Source: Pseudomonas sp. N40(2020) (GTDB lineage Bacteria; Pseudomonadota; Gammaproteobacteria; Pseudomonadales; Pseudomonadaceae). Taken from it: a stretch of DNA of 64,000 nt. The notes below the pieces were generated by a model. That model made no database searches, had not been told where the DNA came from, and worked only from the letters and a program-made list of their open reading frames with translations. Shown here one piece after another: positions 44,308-52,638 of the stretch; positions within the stretch are counted from its first letter, which is position 1; each line of letters starts with the position of its first letter. The position numbers were made by a program, and so were the translations under genes. The stretch is from contig NZ_JACSZV010000002.1 in assembly GCF_014472415.1 (NCBI RefSeq), positions 1 through 64,000 of the forward strand. The letters run 5' to 3'.

Positions 44308-45750
44308 ATGCTGTCTCTGCTGAGCGAACACCCGTTGTTTTGCGCGTTGATCCTGATCCTGCTCGATCTCGGTCTGTGGCGTCTGATCAGTTCCCATGGC
44401 AGCGAGTGGAAACTGCTGGTGCGAGTACTGATATTCACGTTGTTCAGCGTTCTGCTGTTCAACGAAGGCCTCAACCCGATGGAGCCCGCGCCATGGGTCG
44501 ATAACGTGCCGCTGCATCTGGCGGCGACCGGTTTGCAGATTGGTTGGTGGCTGTTCGGCGCACGCACGCTGACGGTGTTGATCGGCGCAGTGATGATGCA
44601 GCGTGTCGGGCACACCGGGCGGTTGCTGCAGGATTTGCTGGGTGCGGTGATTTTCCTGATCGCAATCATTGCGGCGCTGGCCTACGTGCTGGATCTGCCG
44701 GTCAAAGGCGTGCTGGCGACGTCCGGCGCTTTGGCGATCATCGTCGGTCTGGCCTTGCAGAGCACATTGAGTGACGTGTTTTCCGGGATCGTGCTCAATA
44801 CCACCAAGCCTTATCAACTGGATGACTGGATCTCCATCGACGGCACCGAAGGGCGGGTCACTGACATCGATTGGCGCGCCACGCGTCTGCAAACCAGCCA
44901 GGGCAGCATGGCGGTCATTCCCAACTCGCTGGCGGCCAAGGCCAAGATCATCAACTTCAGTCGGCCGAGCAACATGTTCGGCGTCTCGGTCAGCGTGCAA
45001 GTCAGCCCGCATGCGCGACCCAGTTCGGTGATCGATGCGCTGGAGCGGGCGATGCAAGGCTGCCGTCAATTACTGGAAACACCGGCGCCGAGTGTGGCGT
45101 TGAAAAGTTCTGGCAGCAGCGGTTCGGAGTACGAGATCAGTGGTTTCGTCGCGTCGATGGGCGAAAAGCGTGTGGTGCGCAATCAGTTGTTCGATCTGGC
45201 GTATCGGCACTTGCAGGCATCCGGGGTCAATCTGCTGTCGAGCGTCGAACCTGTCGTGGCGGGCAATCTCTCGCGGCCACGGGCATTGCTCGACAGCTCG
45301 CCGATTTTCTCGACCCTGCGTCAGGAAGAGAAAGACACCTTCAGCCAGAACATGACCCTGCAAACCTTCCGCGCCGGCGAGCAGATTCTGGGGGCAGGGG
45401 AGGTCAGCGACCACCTGTTCATCATTGAGTCCGGCGTGGTTACGGTGGCACTGATGCGCCATGGCGCACCGTTCGAGTCCGGACGCATGGGGCCGGGCGA
45501 AGTGATCGGCGAGGCAGGCATTCTTTCCGATTCGTCGGTGCCCGCCACGTTTACCGCAAAGACCTTCTGCGCTTTGTACCGCATCGAAAAAACCTATCTG
45601 AAACCGTGCCTGGATGCCCGTCACGATATCAGCGATGCCATGAAAACCTTGCTTGATTACCGGCTGCACAAAGCCCAGGCCCTGACTCAGGACGAGCCGG
45701 TGGTCGTGCCGAAGAAAGGCTTTTTGCAGTGGCTGCGCAATCGCGCCTGA
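44308..45750 (+). CDS. MscS-type mechanosensitive channel with cyclic nucleotide-binding domain
   Basis: 480 aa, ATG at 44308 with GGAG upstream. About five membrane segments come first (LFCALILILLDLGLW through AVIFLIAIIAALAYVLDL). The MscS pore helix and beta domain follow (SGALAIIVGLALQSTLSDVFSG, ISIDGTEGRVTDIDWRATRL). The C-terminal 130 residues are a CRP-like cyclic nucleotide-binding domain (FRAGEQILGAGEVSDHLFIIESG, GEVIGEAGILSD). This is the architecture of bacterial cyclic-nucleotide-gated channels. The ligand is not known, and the usual PBC Arg is not obvious. Confidence 0.88.
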   Translation: MLSLLSEHPLFCALILILLDLGLWRLISSHGSEWKLLVRVLIFTLFSVLLFNEGLNPMEPAPWVDNVPLHLAATGLQIGWWLFGARTLTVLIGAVMMQRVGHTGRLLQDLLGAVIFLIAIIAALAYVLDLPVKGVLATSGALAIIVGLALQSTLSDVFSGIVLNTTKPYQLDDWISIDGTEGRVTDIDWRATRLQTSQGSMAVIPNSLAAKAKIINFSRPSNMFGVSVSVQVSPHARPSSVIDALERAMQGCRQLLETPAPSVALKSSGSSGSEYEISGFVASMGEKRVVRNQLFDLAYRHLQASGVNLLSSVEPVVAGNLSRPRALLDSSPIFSTLRQEEKDTFSQNMTLQTFRAGEQILGAGEVSDHLFIIESGVVTVALMRHGAPFESGRMGPGEVIGEAGILSDSSVPATFTAKTFCALYRIEKTYLKPCLDARHDISDAMKTLLDYRLHKAQALTQDEPVVVPKKGFLQWLRNRA

Positions 45751-45761
45751 GTGATCCTGCG

Positions 45762-46343
45762 TTACTTGTAGCTGGCGAGTTTCTGCTCCAGGTGCAGGCG
45801 CACTTGCGGCCACTCGTCGTCGATGATGCTGAAACGCACCGAGTTGCGCTTGCGCCCGTCCGGCATGATCCGTTCGTGGCGGACGATGCCTTCCTGCTGC
45901 GCACCGAGGCGCAGGATCGCATGGCGTGATTTCTGGTTGTTCTCGTCGGTGGTGAACTGCACGCGCACGCAGTTCAGCACTTCGAAGGCGTGACGCAACA
46001 GCAGGTATTTGGCTTCGGTGTTGACGAAGGATTTCTGCCAGCTCGCCGAGATCCAGCTGCTGCCGATTTCCAGTTTGCGGTTGAGCGCGTCGATCTTCCA
46101 GAAACGGGTAGAACCGATCACCTCGCCGCTGTCCTTCAGCACGATGACAAACGGCATCACCGTCCCGGCCTCGCGGCCATCAAGGGCTTTTTTCAGGTAG
46201 CTATCGACGGTGGTCGCCGAGGGCACGACGGTGACGGTGAGGTTCCACAACTCGCCGTCGGCGGCGGCTTGGAGCAGGTCGGCGGCGTCGCTGTACTGAA
46301 GCGGGCGCAGAAGGATGCGCTGGCCTTCAAGCTTGGTTTGCAT
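45762..46343 (-). CDS. GNAT N-acetyltransferase (RimJ/RimL type)
   Basis: 193-aa GNAT-fold acetyltransferase. Motifs: ILLRPLQYSDAADLL at the N-terminus, SGEVIGSTRFW, IGSSWISASWQKSFVNTEAK (acetyl-CoA region) and VQFTTDENNQKSRHAILRLGA. It resembles the YhhY/RimL group that acetylates small molecules or protein N-termini. Substrate unknown. It is convergent with the channel gene and divergent from xthA. Confidence 0.87.
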   Translation of the reverse strand: MQTKLEGQRILLRPLQYSDAADLLQAAADGELWNLTVTVVPSATTVDSYLKKALDGREAGTVMPFVIVLKDSGEVIGSTRFWKIDALNRKLEIGSSWISASWQKSFVNTEAKYLLLRHAFEVLNCVRVQFTTDENNQKSRHAILRLGAQQEGIVRHERIMPDGRKRNSVRFSIIDDEWPQVRLHLEQKLASYK

Positions 46344-46470
46344 GGAATTCTGGTCTCGGCAGTGCGGGCGAATGACGAACGCCTATTACGCCGCAGCGAG
46401 ACGATCCGATGCAACCAGTGCGGTGGCCGCAGGGTCACTATTTCTATCCCTACCGGCAGGAGCCCGGACG

Positions 46471-47265
46471 ATGAAAAACCTGCGGATCGCCACGTTCAAC
46501 GTCAACGGCCTGCGCGCACGGTTGCCCAACCTGCTTGATTGGCTCAAGCGCGAGCAACCGGACATCGTTTGCCTGCAAGAGCTGAAATCGCTCGATAGCG
46601 CGTTTCCCGCCGGCGAGCTGGAAGCGGCCGGTTATGGCGCAATCTGGCAGGGACAGGCCGCTTGGAACGGTGTGGCGATTCTCGCCCGTGATGCGCAACC
46701 GCTGGAAAGTCGCCGAGGCTTGCCGGGCGATCCCGAAGACAAGCACAGCCGTTATCTGGAAGCCGCCGTACATGGCGTGCTGGTCGGTTGTCTGTATCTG
46801 CCCAACGGCAACCCGCAACCGGGGCCGAAGTTCGATTACAAACTGGCCTGGTTCGAGCGGCTGATCAGTTACGCGAAGGATCTTCAAGGCAGCGATCACC
46901 CCGTGGTGCTGGCCGGCGACTACAACGTCGTGCCCACGGACATGGACATCTACAACACCCGCTCATGGCTCAAGGATGCGTTGCTGCAACCCGAGAGTCG
47001 CGAGTGTTATCAGCGCTTGCTTGACCAGGGCTGGACCGATTCGCTGCGACATCTCTACCCGGACGATCGCCTCTACACCTTCTGGGATTATTTTCGTAAC
47101 CACTGGCAAACCAACTCGGGTTTGCGCATCGACCATCTGCTGCTCAACCCGGCGCTGAGTCCTTATCTGCACGAGGCCGGTGTAGACGCCTGGGTGCGCA
47201 ACGAACCGCATGCCAGTGACCATGCGCCGACGTGGATTCGTATTGGTTCACGCAAGAAACGCTAG
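46471..47265 (+). CDS. xthA: Exodeoxyribonuclease III
   Basis: 264-aa AP endonuclease/3'-5' exonuclease of the EEP family. The ATG at 46471 has AGGAG 8 bases upstream; the open frame extends to 46315 but into the neighbour's start. Motifs: TFNVNGLRAR, LQELK (metal Glu), GDYNVVP (catalytic Asp/Asn), RIDHLLL and the final SDHAP with catalytic His. It acts in base excision repair. Pseudomonas encodes more than one homologue, so the exact paralogue is open. Confidence 0.88.
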   Translation: MKNLRIATFNVNGLRARLPNLLDWLKREQPDIVCLQELKSLDSAFPAGELEAAGYGAIWQGQAAWNGVAILARDAQPLESRRGLPGDPEDKHSRYLEAAVHGVLVGCLYLPNGNPQPGPKFDYKLAWFERLISYAKDLQGSDHPVVLAGDYNVVPTDMDIYNTRSWLKDALLQPESRECYQRLLDQGWTDSLRHLYPDDRLYTFWDYFRNHWQTNSGLRIDHLLLNPALSPYLHEAGVDAWVRNEPHASDHAPTWIRIGSRKKR

Positions 47266-47365
47266 AGGCGATTGGTGAAATCAATTGTCGAAATCAGTGC
47301 CCGATCCCGTATACATGGCGACCATCAACGCAGTGACCTGCGGCCCCATGCAAAAGGACTGAGCA

Positions 47366-48208
47366 ATGAGTGAGCCACGCCTGACGAGTTTGACGCTTTA
47401 TCTGCAACGCCTGGGTTTCGATGCACCGCCGGCGCCGACGCTGGAAACCTTGCGTCAGCTGCAGTTGCGTCACACCGGCGTCTTCCCCTTCGAAAACCTC
47501 GCGACGATTACCGGTGCATCGGTAATGATCGATCTTGCGTCAATTGAACAGAAAGTCCTGCACGATGGCCGAGGCGGTTACTGCTACGAGCTCAATCACC
47601 TGTTTTTTGCGCTGTTGTCTGAATTGGGCTTCGACGTTCGGGCGATCAGTGGGCGAGTAGTGATGAATCAGCCCGAGGGCACCTGGACCGCGCGCACGCA
47701 CCGCTTGAGTCTGGTGACACTCGACGGCGTGCGTTACATCACTGATGTCGGTTTCGGTGGCATGGTGCCGACTGCACCGCTGATCCTCGACACCGAGGCT
47801 GAGCAAGCCACTCCACACGAACCGTATCGCATCGAAAAACAGAACGATGGTTACATGCTGCGCGCCAACGTCGCGGGAGAATGGCGGTCGATGTACCTGT
47901 TCGATCTACAGCGCCAGGAGGACATCGATTTCACCATCGGCAACTGGTACGTCTCGACCCATCCGGAATCACCGTTCGCCAATCGGCTGATGGTCGCGCG
48001 CACGGGTAATGGCTGGCGCAAGACGTTGAACAACGGCAGTTTCGCGATCCATCGCATCGGCGGCGAGAGCGAGCGGCGTGATGTCGCGGATGTAGAGGAT
48101 CTACTCGATCTGCTTGAGGTTGAGTTCGGGATAAGGGTCGCGAGCCCACAGTTGTTGAGGCCGGTGCTCAGACGCCTTATCGAGCCTGGTCAGGGATCTT
48201 CAGCGTAG
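47366..48208 (+). CDS. Arylamine N-acetyltransferase
   Basis: 280-aa NAT family enzyme that moves acetyl from acetyl-CoA to arylamines or hydrazines. Catalytic triad: Cys73 in RGGYCYELN, His near residue 112 (ARTHRLSLV), Asp near residue 127 (ITDVGFGG). AAGGA lies before the ATG. Its last 19 bases overlap the convergent gene ending at 48190. Confidence 0.93.
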   Translation: MSEPRLTSLTLYLQRLGFDAPPAPTLETLRQLQLRHTGVFPFENLATITGASVMIDLASIEQKVLHDGRGGYCYELNHLFFALLSELGFDVRAISGRVVMNQPEGTWTARTHRLSLVTLDGVRYITDVGFGGMVPTAPLILDTEAEQATPHEPYRIEKQNDGYMLRANVAGEWRSMYLFDLQRQEDIDFTIGNWYVSTHPESPFANRLMVARTGNGWRKTLNNGSFAIHRIGGESERRDVADVEDLLDLLEVEFGIRVASPQLLRPVLRRLIEPGQGSSA

Positions 48209-48615
48209 GCATCGACCTGGATCGTGAAGAGATTGATCTTGGCCCATGACTCTCGTTGCCTGACCTCTGTTTCCTCTGAGCCAATGCTGATCAGGTAGTT
48301 GATGCCTGTTGCTGGATCTCTGAAACCATTTTGGGTCGAGTCCCAGACACAACAGGCGCGCGTGATCGGCGATATCCCGAAGTGCTGCTCAAGGTACTGT
48401 TCGGCTTTAGAAGCATTGGCCCCGGATACTTCATAGCTGGCTGAAAATGGCTGGCCCATGCGGTCAAGCGCCTGCTTGCAGCCTTTGAATTCAACAAACG
48501 ATGGCTTGTCTGCGAGCTTCGACAGAAAGTCATCACAGCCAAAGTCGGCACTGGCGCTGTTGGCAATTACCAGCAACAGCGCGGGTATCAATCGGATAAG
48601 TAGCAGCCGTTTCAA
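48190..48615 (-). CDS. Secreted small protein, putative periplasmic immunity protein
   Basis: 141 aa, starting with TTG at 48615, which follows directly after the stop of the upstream gene; GGAG lies at the right distance and nothing else fits. A signal peptide (LLIRLIPALLLVIANSASA) precedes a small domain with four Cys residues (DFGCDDF, FKGCKQAL, RACCVWD), which looks DUF4952-like. Translational coupling to a putative peptidoglycan-targeting protein, together with periplasmic export, suggests it is the immunity partner. The function is inferred from context only. Confidence 0.65.
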   Translation of the reverse strand: MKRLLLIRLIPALLLVIANSASADFGCDDFLSKLADKPSFVEFKGCKQALDRMGQPFSASYEVSGANASKAEQYLEQHFGISPITRACCVWDSTQNGFRDPATGINYLISIGSEETEVRQRESWAKINLFTIQVDAYAEDP

Positions 48616-49365
48616 TTATTTCTCCACCAGCAGTTCGCCGACATATTTTCCGCCTTCACCTTTGACTCGCCGGCAGATCAGGTAGTCGTAGATATCATTC
48701 CATTTGGCCAGCTCATAGAAGGTTACGCAGCCCTCGGAAATGTGGCCAACGTGTATGTAACGGCTGCTGTTGCCCTTCTTGCCCTGCAGTTCGATTGGAA
48801 ACCAGACGTCTGTGCAATGCAGATTGGCTTTTACCTTGTAGCCGCCCGTGGAAACGTTGGCATGGGAGCGGTCGGGGGCCATGATCCGATGGCGGCCAGG
48901 AGGTATCGGCGTGTAGTTCTCATCCCAGATCGTGTTGAGTGTCACCTTGGCCGTCTGGCCGTTGAAGCTGACTTGCGCCCATTGTTGCAGGCGCCGGCCT
49001 TTGAACTCTGACACGGCATATGCCGGAGCACCCACATATTTGACTTTCACGGTTGCTTGGCCGGAGGTCGGAGCGTCCGTCAAAAATTGCATCGCGTTTT
49101 CGCTTTTCAGGCTGGCAGTCTCTCCGGCGAACTCCGAATTGCCATCGGCAATCCGGAAATACGTCCGACCTCCGGACTCTTTGATGAGGGTGACTTTGGT
49201 GAACTCGCACAAGGCTACCAGCAAGCCGGTCGAATCCAGTTTTACCGCCAGCCAACCGTCGTCGTTCGCGCGCTTGGTGTACTTGGTGATGACGGCTGCA
49301 GTGTGAGTGCTGCCGGACTGGGCGTTCGAGGTTGCCCGGTTATTGTTCAAGATTGCCTGCGCCAT
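48616..49365 (-). CDS. L,D-transpeptidase-like protein, putative T6SS effector
   Basis: 249 aa without a signal peptide. The C-terminal half resembles YkuD/L,D-transpeptidase or Tlde1-type enzymes: TPIPPGRHRI, then HVGHISEGCVTF, with candidate catalytic His205 or His208 and Cys213. The N-terminal 120 residues are unrecognised, with SH3-like strands possible. It is 46 bp after a PAAR gene and directly coupled to a signal-peptide protein. A toxin acting on peptidoglycan and delivered by the PAAR spike is the best reading. AAAGGAG lies 11 bases before the ATG. No T6SS structural gene is in the window. Confidence 0.65.
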   Translation of the reverse strand: MAQAILNNNRATSNAQSGSTHTAAVITKYTKRANDDGWLAVKLDSTGLLVALCEFTKVTLIKESGGRTYFRIADGNSEFAGETASLKSENAMQFLTDAPTSGQATVKVKYVGAPAYAVSEFKGRRLQQWAQVSFNGQTAKVTLNTIWDENYTPIPPGRHRIMAPDRSHANVSTGGYKVKANLHCTDVWFPIELQGKKGNSSRYIHVGHISEGCVTFYELAKWNDIYDYLICRRVKGEGGKYVGELLVEK

Positions 49366-49411
49366 GCGAGTTACAGCTCCTTTGTGTTTTCAGCTGATCG
49401 ACGTTGAATAC

Positions 49412-49905
49412 TCAAGCCAGGTCGTCAGGTTCAAGATGAAGTTGCTCGCTGGCGCGGGTGGATACCCGCTTGGTCAGTCCGAGTTCATTTGTCACTCCGC
49501 GAAATACGACGCCCGATGCTGTCGTGATTTTGTAAGCGAAGTCCGGAACCGGTTCGCCGTCGGCGTCCAGCAAAGTGAACTGTTCGTCGAAGCCCAAATT
49601 GATCGGCGCAACGGGAGTGATCGGTGCGCCACCGCCGCTATGGCCAATGATGACGGTTCCGGAACCACCGACGATAACGTCACCGTGGGAACCCAAGCTG
49701 CCTTGAATGGCTGCATTTTTCCATTGATAAATACAGTGGCGGAAGTATTGCTTTTGATGGCGCTGCCGCAGGAGGCGGGGTCACCCAATCGGGCGGCTGG
49801 CAAGCCGTCGAAGAATACGTCCGGGGAACCGGCGGTGATTTTCTGTCCGGCGTGTGCCGGGCAAGAGGTGGCGTCGGTTACGCGTGCGGCTGGTTTTCCA
49901 CTCAT
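49412..49905 (-). pseudogene. PAAR-domain spike protein broken by a one-base frameshift
   Basis: The ATG at 49905 (AAGGA upstream) opens MSGKPAARVTDATSCPAH...GSPDVFFDGLPAARLGD...VFINGK, a PAAR spike tip. At codon 63-64 the frame shifts at a run of five T on the plus strand (49716-49720; AAAAA on the coding strand). The continuation GSLGSHGDVIVGGSGTVIIG and a transthyretin-like tail (LLDADGEPVPDFAYKI) lie in the next frame and end at 49412. One more A would restore a product of about 164 aa. It is a recent mutation, a phase-variable tract or a sequencing error. It heads the putative effector/immunity set. Confidence 0.8.
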
Positions 49906-50122
49906 GCTGAAGTCCTTTTTCAGGCCCTTGGGGGCGGGATCTGCCGTTAGTCCATACGGCGTCTCGGCTGGATCCTGCCACGCGCGGGGCGTGGACTCAA
50001 CCCTGTTCGTAGGTTGCGGATTAGATGACGCACGGTTGGAAAGTTGTATACAAAGATATAGACACTTGTCGCGAGTTTTGAATACAGTGTGCGCATAACA
50101 AAAACCAGGGAACCCCCCAACC

Positions 50123-51649
50123 ATGAAAACGCCCCATGTTTCACACCAACGGCCCGAGGACGAAAATCTCGGGGTCGGCGCGAATATGGCTTACGGCCTG
50201 CAACATGTTCTGACCATGTATGGCGGTATCGTCGCGGTACCACTGATCATCGGTCAGGCGGCCGGGCTGTCGCCGGCGGACATTGGTTTGTTGATTGCTG
50301 CTTCATTGTTTGCGGGGGGGCTGGCGACGTTGCTGCAAACCCTGGGTCTGCCGTTTTTTGGCTGTCAGTTGCCGCTGGTGCAGGGCGTGTCGTTCTCCGG
50401 CGTTGCGACCATGGTGGCGATCGTCAGCAGTGGCGGGGAGGGCGGCTTCCAGTCGGTGCTTGGCGCGGTGATAGCGGCCTCGCTGATCGGGCTGTTGATT
50501 ACCCCGGTGTTTTCGCGAATTACCAAGTTCTTCCCACCGTTGGTGACCGGCATCGTCATCACGACCATCGGTTTGACGCTGATGCCGGTGGCCGCGCGTT
50601 GGGCCATGGGCGGTAACAGCCATGCGCCGGACTTCGGCAGCATGCAGAACATCGGTCTGGCGGCAGTTACGCTGGTACTGGTGTTGCTGCTGAGCAAGGT
50701 CGGCAGCTCGACCATCTCACGTCTGTCGATCCTGTTAGCCATGGTGATCGGTACCGTGCTGGCGGTGTTCCTCGGCATGGCGGATTTTTCCAGCGTCACC
50801 ACCGGCCCGATGTTCGGCTTCCCGACGCCGTTTCACTTCGGCATGCCGACGTTCCACTTCGCCGCGATCCTGTCGATGTGCATCGTGGTCATGGTGACGC
50901 TGGTGGAAACCTCGGCGGACATTTTGGCCGTCGGCGAAATCATCGGCACCAAGGTTGACTCAAAACGGCTGGGCAATGGTCTGCGTGCGGACATGCTGTC
51001 GAGTATGTTTGCGCCGATCTTTGGCTCGTTCACCCAAAGCGCCTTCGCCCAGAACGTCGGGCTGGTAGCGGTAACCGGGATCAAGAGCCGTTTTGTGGTG
51101 GCCACTGGCGGTCTGTTTCTGGTGATTCTCGGCCTGCTGCCGTTCATGGGCCGGGTGATCGCGGCGGTGCCGACTTCGGTACTCGGCGGCGCCGGTATCG
51201 TGCTGTTCGGCACGGTGGCAGCGAGCGGTATTCGTACCCTGTCGAAGGTTGATTACCGCAACAACGTCAACCTGATCATCGTCGCCACTTCGATCGGTTT
51301 CGGCATGATCCCGATTGCTGCGCCGAACTTCTACGATCACTTCCCGAGCTGGTTCGCGACCATTTTCCATTCGGGCATCAGTTCGTCGGCGATCATGGCG
51401 ATCCTGCTCAACCTGGCGTTCAACCACTTCACCACCGGTAACTCGCACCAGCAATCGGTGTTTGCGGCAGCGGAAGAGCGAACTCTGCGTTTTCGCGATC
51501 TGGCGGCGCTGCGTGAAGGCGATTACTTCAGCGACGGCAAACTGCATGACTGCGATGGCAAAGAAGTGCCGGTGATTGAACCTGATGCGGAGCATGATCA
51601 TGGGCACGGTGCGCCGAAGGTGCAGACTAAAAGCAGCGAGCATGTCTGA
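50123..51649 (+). CDS. NCS2 purine/uric acid-type permease
   Basis: 508-aa nucleobase:cation symporter-2 with about 12-14 membrane segments. Visible family marks: MAYGLQHVLTMYGG in the first segment, MVTLVETSADILAVGE, and the signature QNVGLVAVTGIKSR (QNxGxxxxTG form), which points to xanthine or urate rather than uracil. A His-rich tail (EHDHGHGAP) closes the protein. Exact substrate unproven. Confidence 0.9.
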   Translation: MKTPHVSHQRPEDENLGVGANMAYGLQHVLTMYGGIVAVPLIIGQAAGLSPADIGLLIAASLFAGGLATLLQTLGLPFFGCQLPLVQGVSFSGVATMVAIVSSGGEGGFQSVLGAVIAASLIGLLITPVFSRITKFFPPLVTGIVITTIGLTLMPVAARWAMGGNSHAPDFGSMQNIGLAAVTLVLVLLLSKVGSSTISRLSILLAMVIGTVLAVFLGMADFSSVTTGPMFGFPTPFHFGMPTFHFAAILSMCIVVMVTLVETSADILAVGEIIGTKVDSKRLGNGLRADMLSSMFAPIFGSFTQSAFAQNVGLVAVTGIKSRFVVATGGLFLVILGLLPFMGRVIAAVPTSVLGGAGIVLFGTVAASGIRTLSKVDYRNNVNLIIVATSIGFGMIPIAAPNFYDHFPSWFATIFHSGISSSAIMAILLNLAFNHFTTGNSHQQSVFAAAEERTLRFRDLAALREGDYFSDGKLHDCDGKEVPVIEPDAEHDHGHGAPKVQTKSSEHV

Positions 51650-51666
51650 CCGCTGTGTCTGAATAG

Positions 51667-51706
51667 AAAAGGGCCGATCAGTCGCGAGACTGATCGGCCC
51701 TCTTTA
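51667..51706 (+). terminator. Terminator after the NCS2 permease
   Basis: Perfect 13-bp stem GGGCCGATCAGTC / GACTGATCGGCCC with loop GCGA, then TCTTTATT. It is A-rich before the stem, so it may work in both directions. Confidence 0.88.
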
Positions 51707-51731
51707 TTGCGCCGGTTTTTCGACCGTCCAC

Positions 51732-51766
51732 AAAAAAGCCCCTGAATCTTTCGATTCAGGGGCTTT
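51732..51766 (-). terminator. Terminator of tRNA-Asn
   Basis: Stem AAGCCCCTGAATC / GATTCAGGGGCTT with loop TTTC; the A run at 51732-51737 is a T run on the minus strand. Confidence 0.85.
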
Positions 51767-51772
51767 GCTATT

Positions 51773-51848
51773 TGGCTCCACAACCTGGACTCGAACCAGG
51801 GACCCAATGATTAACAGTCATTTGCTCTACCAACTGAGCTATTGCGGA
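51773..51848 (-). tRNA. tRNA-Asn (GTT)
   Basis: 76-nt cloverleaf on the minus strand with acceptor TCCGCAA/TTGTGGA, anticodon loop CTGTTAA reading GTT, the T-arm GGTTCGAGTCC and encoded CCA. Confidence 0.97.
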
Positions 51849-52076
51849 ATTGGTGCGTATGTTACTGATTCAAAAAGAGAAGTCAAGCATCGGTTGTGAA
51901 AATAGGCGATTCGACGAGACGGACGGTGGTTTGTCAGCGATTGACGGTTACCAGAACCGCGCCGGAGGTCTACCATGGCCGCCCGGAAGTGGTAACACGC
52001 GCTGCCGGTCATTCGCCGAAAAGGTACGCGCCATGAATCGCCCAGCTATCAAATCTCGCAACAGCGGGGTGCTCGC

Positions 52077-52307
52077 ATGAGCATCGCTCAGATCAGCCTG
52101 CCCAAAGGGGTTGGCCCGCACGCCGAAAAGCTCTTCGATGCAATCACTCAAGCCAGCACCGCTGAAGAGTTGAACCGCGCCGGCGGCAAAGCCGAAGGTT
52201 TTGTCCTGGGCCTGGAAAGCACCAAGGCGATCAAAAGCCAGATCGCCGAATCGCTCTACGTCGCCTATGACGATGCCGCCAGCCAGCGCGCGACTGAACT
52301 GGTTTAA
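52077..52307 (+). CDS. Small hypothetical protein
   Basis: 76 aa, soluble and mostly helical, with no signal peptide (MSIAQISLPKGVGPHAEKLF, then ATELV at the end). I do not recognise a family. The ATG at 52077 follows GCGGGGTG. The stop overlaps the convergent gene by four bases. The 228-bp gap between it and tRNA-Asn shows nothing recognisable. Confidence 0.65.
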   Translation: MSIAQISLPKGVGPHAEKLFDAITQASTAEELNRAGGKAEGFVLGLESTKAIKSQIAESLYVAYDDAASQRATELV

Positions 52308-52504
52308 CTGCCGAAGGTAATGGTGCCGAGCATCAGTTTGGCGTAAGCCGCGGTGGCTGCAAGTTGCACCAGCCACAGCACCAGACCGCCAAGGAAGACC
52401 CCGGCCGCGACTTGCAGTACCAGGCTTTTTTCGCGTTTGGCCGAGGCGCGGGGGATGAAGTCATCCAGGTCGTCACGGTCGGCACGCAGGTTGTCGTTTT
52501 TCAT
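52304..52504 (-). CDS. Small single-pass membrane protein
   Basis: 66 aa from the ATG at 52504, with AAGAGAA upstream. A charged N-terminus (NDNLRADRDDLDDFIPRAS) and one or two membrane segments (LVLQVAAGVFLGGLVLWLVQ and on). No family recognised; function unknown. Confidence 0.65.
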   Translation of the reverse strand: MKNDNLRADRDDLDDFIPRASAKREKSLVLQVAAGVFLGGLVLWLVQLAATAAYAKLMLGTITFGS

Positions 52505-52591
52505 TTGGGTTCTCTTCAAAAATCTCGGGTGTACACAAATCTGTAGGAGTGTGTGCAGTCTAGAGGGTGTGGACACGTTTCCGGGACAAAT

Positions 52592-52624
52592 AAAAAACGG
52601 GAAGCCCAAGGCTTCCCGTTTTTC
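52592..52624 (-). terminator. Terminator of the aromatic aminotransferase gene
   Basis: Stem AACGGGAAGCC / GGCTTCCCGTT with an A run (minus-strand T run) on one side and T on the other; bidirectional. Confidence 0.88.
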
Positions 52625-52638
52625 ATCACGCTGCGAAA

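Noticed and set aside
51849..52076. Prophage or island attachment site at tRNA-Asn
   Set aside because: No integrase gene and no repeat of the tRNA 3' end seen in the window.
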